64,000 nt of DNA, from positions 62,001 to 126,000 of the forward strand of contig CAWFYJ010000003.1 in assembly GCA_963820055.1 (NCBI GenBank). The letters are read 5' to 3'. A program made the position numbers and the translations under genes. Shown here one piece after another: positions 60,432 through 64,000 of this stretch (positions within the stretch are counted from its first letter, which is position 1; every line of letters begins with the position of its first letter). Source of the DNA: RHKX01 sp963820055 (lineage in GTDB: Bacteria > Actinomycetota > Thermoleophilia > Solirubrobacterales > 70-9). A model generated the notes under the pieces. It made no database searches and was not told the origin of the DNA. It saw nothing but the letters and a program-made list of their open reading frames with translations.

Positions 60432-61502
60432 TCACGACTCGGAGCGCCGGGCACCGCGGATCTCGCTGCGACCGACGCCGGAACGCTCGATCAGCTCCTC
60501 GGTCCGCTCGACCGCCCGCTCCTCCACCGACCGCGCCGCGAGGCGGATCTGGTTAGCGATGCCGAGCGGACCCGACGAGCCGTGGCCGACGACGGCGACT
60601 CCCCGGAGCCCGAGCAGGATCGCGCCGCCGGTGCCGTCGGGGTCCATGTCGGAGCGGAGGCCGCCGAGCGCCGGCCTGAGCATCAGACCGCCGATCGAGG
60701 CGACGGGGTTGGAACGAGCGGCGCGCGCGACCGCGTCGCCGACGGCGCGGGCGGTCCCCTCGATCGTCTTCAGGACAACGTTGCCGGTGAAGCCGTCGGT
60801 GACAACGACGTCGACGTCGGGATCGAGGAGGTCGCGGCCCTCGACGTTGCCGGCGAAGCCGATCCCGGGCGACGACGCGAGGGTCTCGTGCGCCTCGACG
60901 ACGAGGGCGCTGCCCTTCTTGGCCTCGCTGCCGACGTTGAGCAGCCCGACCTGCGGATCGGACACGCCGAGGACGGCGGACGCGAATGCGGACCCGAGGT
61001 AGGCGAACTGGACGAGGTGGGAGGCGCGCGCGTCGGCGTTGGCGCCGACGTCGAGCATCAGCAGCGGGCGATCGCGACCGGGCGCGGGGATCTCGACGGC
61101 GAGCGCCGGACGCTGAACCGAGCGGATCCGCTTCAGGGCGAAGAGCGCCGCGGTCATCGTCGCTCCGGTCGAGCCGGGGCTCGCGAGGGCGTCGGAGCGG
61201 CCCGCCGCGACGTCGGCGGCGGCGCGGACGATCGACGTCTCGGGGCGCGAGCGGACGGCGCGGACCGGCTCCTCCTCGTTGCCGATCACTTCGGTCGTGT
61301 CGACGACCTCGATCAGGTCGGATGCGAGGCCGGCGAAGGGTCCGGCAGGGCCGAAGAGGCGGACGGCGATCCCGTCAGCCGCAGCGGCGCGGACTCCCTC
61401 GGAGACGGCATCGGTTCCCGCCTCGGCGCCGAGGGCGTCGAAGGCGACGGTCGCACGGCGTTCCGGCGCGGCGCCCGTCGGGCGCGCCGCCGGGGCGCCC
61501 AC
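60432..61502 (-). CDS. plsX: Phosphate acyltransferase PlsX
   Basis: Makes acyl-phosphate from acyl-ACP for phospholipid synthesis. 356 residues. VAFDALGAEAGTDAVSEGV is the start of the fold, though the usual Met-Gly-Gly-Asp turn reads ALGAEAG. ASPGSTGATMTAALFALKRI, LLMLDVGANADARASHLVQF and VVTDGFTGNVVLKTIEGTA are canonical. GTG start touching the rpmF stop. Coupled order rpmF-plsX-acpP is standard. Confidence 0.95.
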   Translation of the reverse strand: MGAPAARPTGAAPERRATVAFDALGAEAGTDAVSEGVRAAAADGIAVRLFGPAGPFAGLASDLIEVVDTTEVIGNEEEPVRAVRSRPETSIVRAAADVAAGRSDALASPGSTGATMTAALFALKRIRSVQRPALAVEIPAPGRDRPLLMLDVGANADARASHLVQFAYLGSAFASAVLGVSDPQVGLLNVGSEAKKGSALVVEAHETLASSPGIGFAGNVEGRDLLDPDVDVVVTDGFTGNVVLKTIEGTARAVGDAVARAARSNPVASIGGLMLRPALGGLRSDMDPDGTGGAILLGLRGVAVVGHGSSGPLGIANQIRLAARSVEERAVERTEELIERSGVGRSEIRGARRSES

Positions 61503-61715
61503 CTACTCCCCCTCGGTGCGTCCGCTCAGCTCGGGCGAGGCGTCTTCGACGACGACCTGGCGGCCGGCGTAGGTCCCGCAGGTCGGGCAGACGCGGTGCG
61601 GCAGCCTCGGGCTGTGGCACTGCGGGCATTGGTTGAGGCGAGGGCCTGCAACGGCATCGTGGGCGCGACGCTTGTCGCGGCGGGCGCTGGATTGACGCTT
61701 CTTCGGGACGGCCAT
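61503..61715 (-). CDS. rpmF: 50S ribosomal protein L32 (zinc-binding form)
   Basis: 70 residues: MAVPKKRQSSARRDKRRAHD at the start and two CxxC pairs (CPQCHSPRLPHRVCPTC), so this is the zinc-containing C+ form. A short acidic tail (EDASPELSGRTEGE) is longer than usual. It ends directly at the plsX start. Confidence 0.97.
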   Translation of the reverse strand: MAVPKKRQSSARRDKRRAHDAVAGPRLNQCPQCHSPRLPHRVCPTCGTYAGRQVVVEDASPELSGRTEGE

Positions 61716-61772
61716 AAGGCGGGGAATCGTAGCGATACCGGGCGCAGGGACCGTTGCGGCCCCCGCGGCGGC

Positions 61773-62285
61773 TCAATCGAGCAACTCGCGGAGCTTCGCG
61801 AAGCGGGGATCGGGCTCGGCCTCGTGGACGTGGGTGCCGGGCTCGACGTCGTTCAGGGAGATCCCGCAGATCTCGCATAGGCCGGCGCAATCGGGGCGGC
61901 AGAGAAGCCGCTCGGGCAGGGCCAGCACCACCGCGTCGTGGAGCCAGGACACGGGGTCGAGAAGGCCCTCGCCGACGTAGGGGCTCTTCAGCTCCGGATC
62001 GTCGACGTCGCCCTGATCGACCTCGCGGGCGTCGATCTCGAGGACGAGGCGGGCGGGGCCCAGGCAACGGGCGCAGGTGCCGAGCAGGACGGCCTCGGCG
62101 CGGAGCCGCAGAGCGTAACCGGAGCTCGTCCGCGAGACGTCGACGCGCGTGCCCAGCGGCGTCGATTCGAAGGTCAGCGGCTCGCCGCCGAGCTGCGGGG
62201 TCTCAGGCGAGAGATCCATCTCCAGGTGCTCGGCCTGGCCGTGGCGCAGGGCGAGCGCATCGAGGTCGACGAGTCGTTCGGCCAT
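61773..62285 (-). CDS. yceD: YceD/DUF177 family protein
   Basis: 170 residues. The family cysteines appear as LLGTCARCLGPARLVLEID and LLCRPDCAGLCEICGISLND. YceD is nearly always encoded just upstream of rpmF, as here, and is linked to 23S rRNA metabolism in other organisms. ATG at 62285. The gene is divergent from a methyltransferase gene with only 18 bp between start codons. Confidence 0.94.
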   Translation of the reverse strand: MAERLVDLDALALRHGQAEHLEMDLSPETPQLGGEPLTFESTPLGTRVDVSRTSSGYALRLRAEAVLLGTCARCLGPARLVLEIDAREVDQGDVDDPELKSPYVGEGLLDPVSWLHDAVVLALPERLLCRPDCAGLCEICGISLNDVEPGTHVHEAEPDPRFAKLRELLD

Positions 62286-62303
62286 CTAGTCTCCGAGGGT
62301 AGC

Positions 62304-62843
62304 GTGAGCGCCCAGTTCCACTGGAACCCAGACACCTACCTCGAGATGATGCGGGCCGAGGTCCCGAACTTCGACGCCCTGCAGGCGGCGGCCGTTGACG
62401 CGGTGCCGTCCCCGCCGGAGACCGCCCTCGACCTCGGCATCGGCACCGGCGAGACCTCGCGGCGCCTCCTCGAGGCCTACCCGGACGCCCGGATCACCGG
62501 CCTCGACTCGAGCCCGGAAATGGTCTTCAGGGCCCGGCAGCTCGGCATCGAGGTACGGCTCGCTCGGATGGAGGATCCGCTGCCCGACGGTCCCTGGGAT
62601 CTCGTGGTCGCCGTCCTCAGCGTCCACCACCTCGACTCGGACGGCAAGCGCGATCTCTTCCGGCGTGTCCGCGAGCAGGCGCGAGCGCTCGTCCTCGCCG
62701 ACGTCGTCCTCGCCGACGAACAGACGACCCCCCTCGAGCCCGAGCGGGATCATCCCGAGCGGGTCGAGGATCTCGTCGCCTGGTCGAGCGGCGAGGTCGT
62801 CTGGCAGGCCGGCGACCTCGTGGTCGTCAGGGCCGAGTACTAG
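62304..62843 (+). CDS. Class I SAM-dependent methyltransferase
   Basis: 179 residues. The SAM-binding motif is TALDLGIGTGETSRRLLEAY, the acidic post-beta-2 residue is in ITGLDSSPEMVF, and WDLVVAVLSVHHLDSDGK is motif IV/post. It fits small-molecule methyltransferases of the Methyltransf_25 type. Substrate unknown. GTG at 62304 lies 18 bp from the divergent yceD start, so they share a very short promoter region or one is leaderless. The stop TAG is the first three bases of a TAGATAACTCCG repeat. Confidence 0.88.
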   Translation: MSAQFHWNPDTYLEMMRAEVPNFDALQAAAVDAVPSPPETALDLGIGTGETSRRLLEAYPDARITGLDSSPEMVFRARQLGIEVRLARMEDPLPDGPWDLVVAVLSVHHLDSDGKRDLFRRVREQARALVLADVVLADEQTTPLEPERDHPERVEDLVAWSSGEVVWQAGDLVVVRAEY

Positions 62844-62869
62844 ATAACTCCGGAGAGATCCTCCGCTTC
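62841..62869 (+). repeat. Third copy of the TAGATAACTCCG-hairpin sequence
   Basis: TAGATAACTCCG (62841-62852) begins at the methyltransferase stop codon and overlaps a hairpin CGGAG-agatc-CTCCG. It matches the ends of the element at 55821-55953. It leads directly into the 78-bp tandem array. Confidence 0.6.
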
Positions 62870-63095
62870 GCGTCCGGTCTCCCCGGTCGGCGCGGCGGTG
62901 CGGGACGGGAAGACATGTGTGTTGACCGGAGCCGACGCTTCCGCTTCGCGTCCGGTCTCCCCGGTCGGCGCGGCGGGAGGGGAAAGAAAGACATGTGTGT
63001 TGACCAGAGCTGACGACTCCGCTTCGCGTCCGCTTCCGCCGGGCGGCGCGGCGATAGGGGACGGGAAGACATGTGTGTGTCTCCCCCAGCCGGGG
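62862..63095. repeat. 78-bp tandem repeat, three copies
   Basis: TCCGCTTCGCG begins at 62862, 62940 and 63018, and ACATGTGTG at 62913, 62991 and 63069, so the period is exactly 78 bp. Each unit runs from TCCGCTTCGCGTCCG through CGGCGCGGCG to GACGGGAAGACATGTGTG, with the third most divergent. The array lies between convergent genes. Because 78 is a multiple of three, repeated peptides appear in open frames, but these are not taken as genes. Confidence 0.9.
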
Positions 63096-63111
63096 ACTTG
63101 GCTTGAGAGAA

Positions 63112-63179
63112 GGGGCCGAGCGGCGGGCCATACGGCGAACTCCGAAGAGCCGGAGCCGCATGGTCCGGCGCTCGGCCCC
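63112..63179. repeat. Long inverted repeat, 25-bp arms with three mismatches
   Basis: The left arm 63112-63136 starts GGGGCCGAGCG and the right arm 63155-63179 ends CGCTCGGCCCC. An inner CTCCG/CGGAG pair continues the stem. This is the most stable hairpin noticed in the window and may be a terminator or the remains of a small mobile repeat. Confidence 0.8.
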
Positions 63180-63204
63180 GCGGCTGCGGGAAGTCGTTCG
63201 AGTG

Positions 63205-63224
63205 AGCGGCGCCGCAGCGCCGCT
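63205..63224 (-). terminator. Short perfect hairpin after the DivIVA-like gene
   Basis: AGCGGCGC-cgca-GCGCCGCT lies 2 bp past the stop codon on the minus strand. There is no U tract, so termination is plausible but not certain. Confidence 0.4.
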
Positions 63225-63226
63225 GA

Positions 63227-63697
63227 TCAAACCTCGGCGGGTTCGATTTCCTCATCGCGACCGGCAAGGCGGTCGCGGCCGCGCTGGACGGCGGCGAGGA
63301 ACTTCTGGAGGTTGACCTCCAGGGTGGAAAGGATCTCGTCGGCGTAGTCCTCGGCTCCGAGGCGGATCTGGCGCTCGGTGTCGCGGGCGTCCTCGAGGAT
63401 CTCCTCGGCGCCGCGCTCGGCCTGCTTGTAGACCTCCTCCTCGGAGATCAGGCGAGCCTGCTGGTCGCGGGCCTCCTTGACGACGCGCTCAGCTTCGCGC
63501 TTGGCCTCGGCGAGCATCTCCTGACGCTCCTTGACGATCCAGCGCGCCTGCTTGATCTCTTCGGGAATAGTCGCCCGCATCTGATCGAGCAGGTCGTAGA
63601 TCTCTTCGCGATCCACCCTCACCTGGTCGGTCAGCGGGACCGGCCTGGCGTTGTGGATCAGGTCGTCGAGTTTGTCTATGAGAACGAGGACGTCCAT
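63227..63697 (-). CDS. DivIVA/ATP-synthase-B-like coiled-coil protein
   Basis: 156 residues. It starts MDVLVLIDKLDDLIHNARPV. A long charged coiled coil follows (IVKERQEMLAEAKREAERVV and KEARDQQARLISEEEVYKQA), then ADEILSTLEVNLQKFLAAVQ. Proteins like this are commonly encoded between coaD and yceD in actinobacteria, and their role is thought to be in polar growth or division, though unproved. No membrane segment. ATG at 63697. Confidence 0.85.
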   Translation of the reverse strand: MDVLVLIDKLDDLIHNARPVPLTDQVRVDREEIYDLLDQMRATIPEEIKQARWIVKERQEMLAEAKREAERVVKEARDQQARLISEEEVYKQAERGAEEILEDARDTERQIRLGAEDYADEILSTLEVNLQKFLAAVQRGRDRLAGRDEEIEPAEV

Positions 63698-63797
63698 CGG
63701 TACGACTAAAGCTTAGGGACCGGAGGGAAAAACCCTCGCGTGGCTGGAACATTCTGCAATCGCCTGCAAGCTCCTGCCCAACCGGTACGTCTCGCCT

Positions 63798-64000
63798 TCA
63801 GCGCTCGATCCGTGCGCTGAGTGCCTCGGCGACCTCCGCCGGGACGAGGTCGCGGACGTCGCCGCCGAAGGTCGCGAGCTCCTTGACGCCGGTCGACGAC
63901 AGGAAGCTGTACTCGGCGGAAGCCATCACGTACGCGCTCTCGATCTCCGGGGCGAGCTTGCGGTTCAGCTGGTTCATCTCGAACTCGTACTCGAAGTCCG
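63798..64000 (-). CDS. coaD: Phosphopantetheine adenylyltransferase, C-terminal part
   Basis: The last 67 codons are visible and the 5' part is beyond the right edge. DFEYEFEMNQLNRKLAPEIE, MASAEYSFLSSTGVKELATF and GGDVRDLVPAEV are the usual end of CoaD, which makes dephospho-CoA. It ends 100 bp before the DivIVA-like gene on the same strand. Confidence 0.95.
   Translation of the reverse strand, partial: DFEYEFEMNQLNRKLAPEIESAYVMASAEYSFLSSTGVKELATFGGDVRDLVPAEVAEALSARIER

Larger units (their letters stand above)
62844..63226. other. 383-bp stretch without a gene: repeat array plus two hairpins
   Basis: It holds the TAGATAAC copy, the 78-bp array, a very long hairpin (63112-63179) and a short perfect hairpin (63205-63224) beside the stop of the next minus-strand gene. 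No credible coding sequence was seen. Confidence 0.7.

Noticed and set aside
62862..63095. CRISPR array.
   Set aside because: Only three units, repeated without variable spacers, and no cas gene nearby.
62286..63230. Minus-strand frame with 26-residue peptide repeats across the 78-bp array.
   Set aside because: The period is a multiple of three, so any open frame repeats. It also runs antisense through the methyltransferase gene and is Arg/Pro-rich without protein-like order.

Overview
The window comes from a high-GC bacterial chromosome (roughly 70 % G+C by eye). GTG starts are common, and 4-bp ATGA/GTGA overlaps between genes are very frequent. Gene content and order fit Actinomycetota: ffh/ftsY/smc/rnc/acpP/plsX/rpmF, rpsP-khpA-trmD-rplS-lepB-rnhB, thrS-infC-rpmI-rplT-pheST, argCJBD, a WhiG/FliA-type sigma factor, and tRNA-Gly/Cys/Val on one strand. 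The protein style (Ala/Arg/Glu-rich helical proteins, many small lineage-type hypotheticals) suggests the class Thermoleophilia, probably Solirubrobacterales. That placement is an inference, not something shown by a marker alignment.

Layout. 1-7.3 kb: the 5' part of dnaE, then a divergent module of coiled-coil proteins (an 841-aa rod, a 135-aa coiled coil and a DivIVA-like/proline-rich protein). 7.3-11.9 kb: argG, a sortase, a sugar-nucleotide epimerase, a low-complexity membrane protein and a glycosyltransferase. 11.9-16.2 kb: argD, argB, argJ and argC, coupled by overlaps. 16.2-23.9 kb: pheT, pheS, an rRNA methyltransferase, rplT, rpmI, infC and thrS, the same translation cluster known from many bacteria. 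23.9-27.5 kb: a polytopic membrane protein, a thioredoxin-fold protein and an acyl-CoA dehydrogenase. 27.5-34.8 kb: tRNA-Gly, tRNA-Cys and tRNA-Val on the minus strand, separated by accessory genes (SulP transporter, beta-lactamase-like, GFA, PI-PLC-like, alpha/beta hydrolase, alarmone-hydrolase-like HD protein, histone-H1-like protein). 34.8-38.8 kb: an RNase H-like gene, a zinc-ribbon protein, the sigma factor, a Xer recombinase and an L,D-transpeptidase. 39-46 kb: an epimerase/acyltransferase pair, hydrolase, MOSC and MBL-like genes, ilvD and small unknown genes. 46-64 kb: thiD, dprA and comM, followed (reading against the minus strand) by the long housekeeping cluster up to coaD, which is cut by the right edge.

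Two general points matter to a reader. First, twelve reading-frame breaks (in argG twice, argC, pheT, thrS and others) all lie between about 6.5 and 29.1 kb, and none were seen outside it. Many sit in G/C runs and several hit normally essential genes, so local sequencing or assembly error is the likeliest cause. Second, the housekeeping cluster carries several real oddities: an SMC protein with no recognisable hinge, an RNase III with two of four metal ligands replaced, an L19 with a roughly 100-residue acidic tail, an AbiEi/DUF559-type gene where rimM is expected, and yraN in reversed orientation with a small coupled ORF. There is also a 78-bp tandem repeat array and an inverted-repeat element related to it. 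No CRISPR array, insertion sequence or rRNA was seen.
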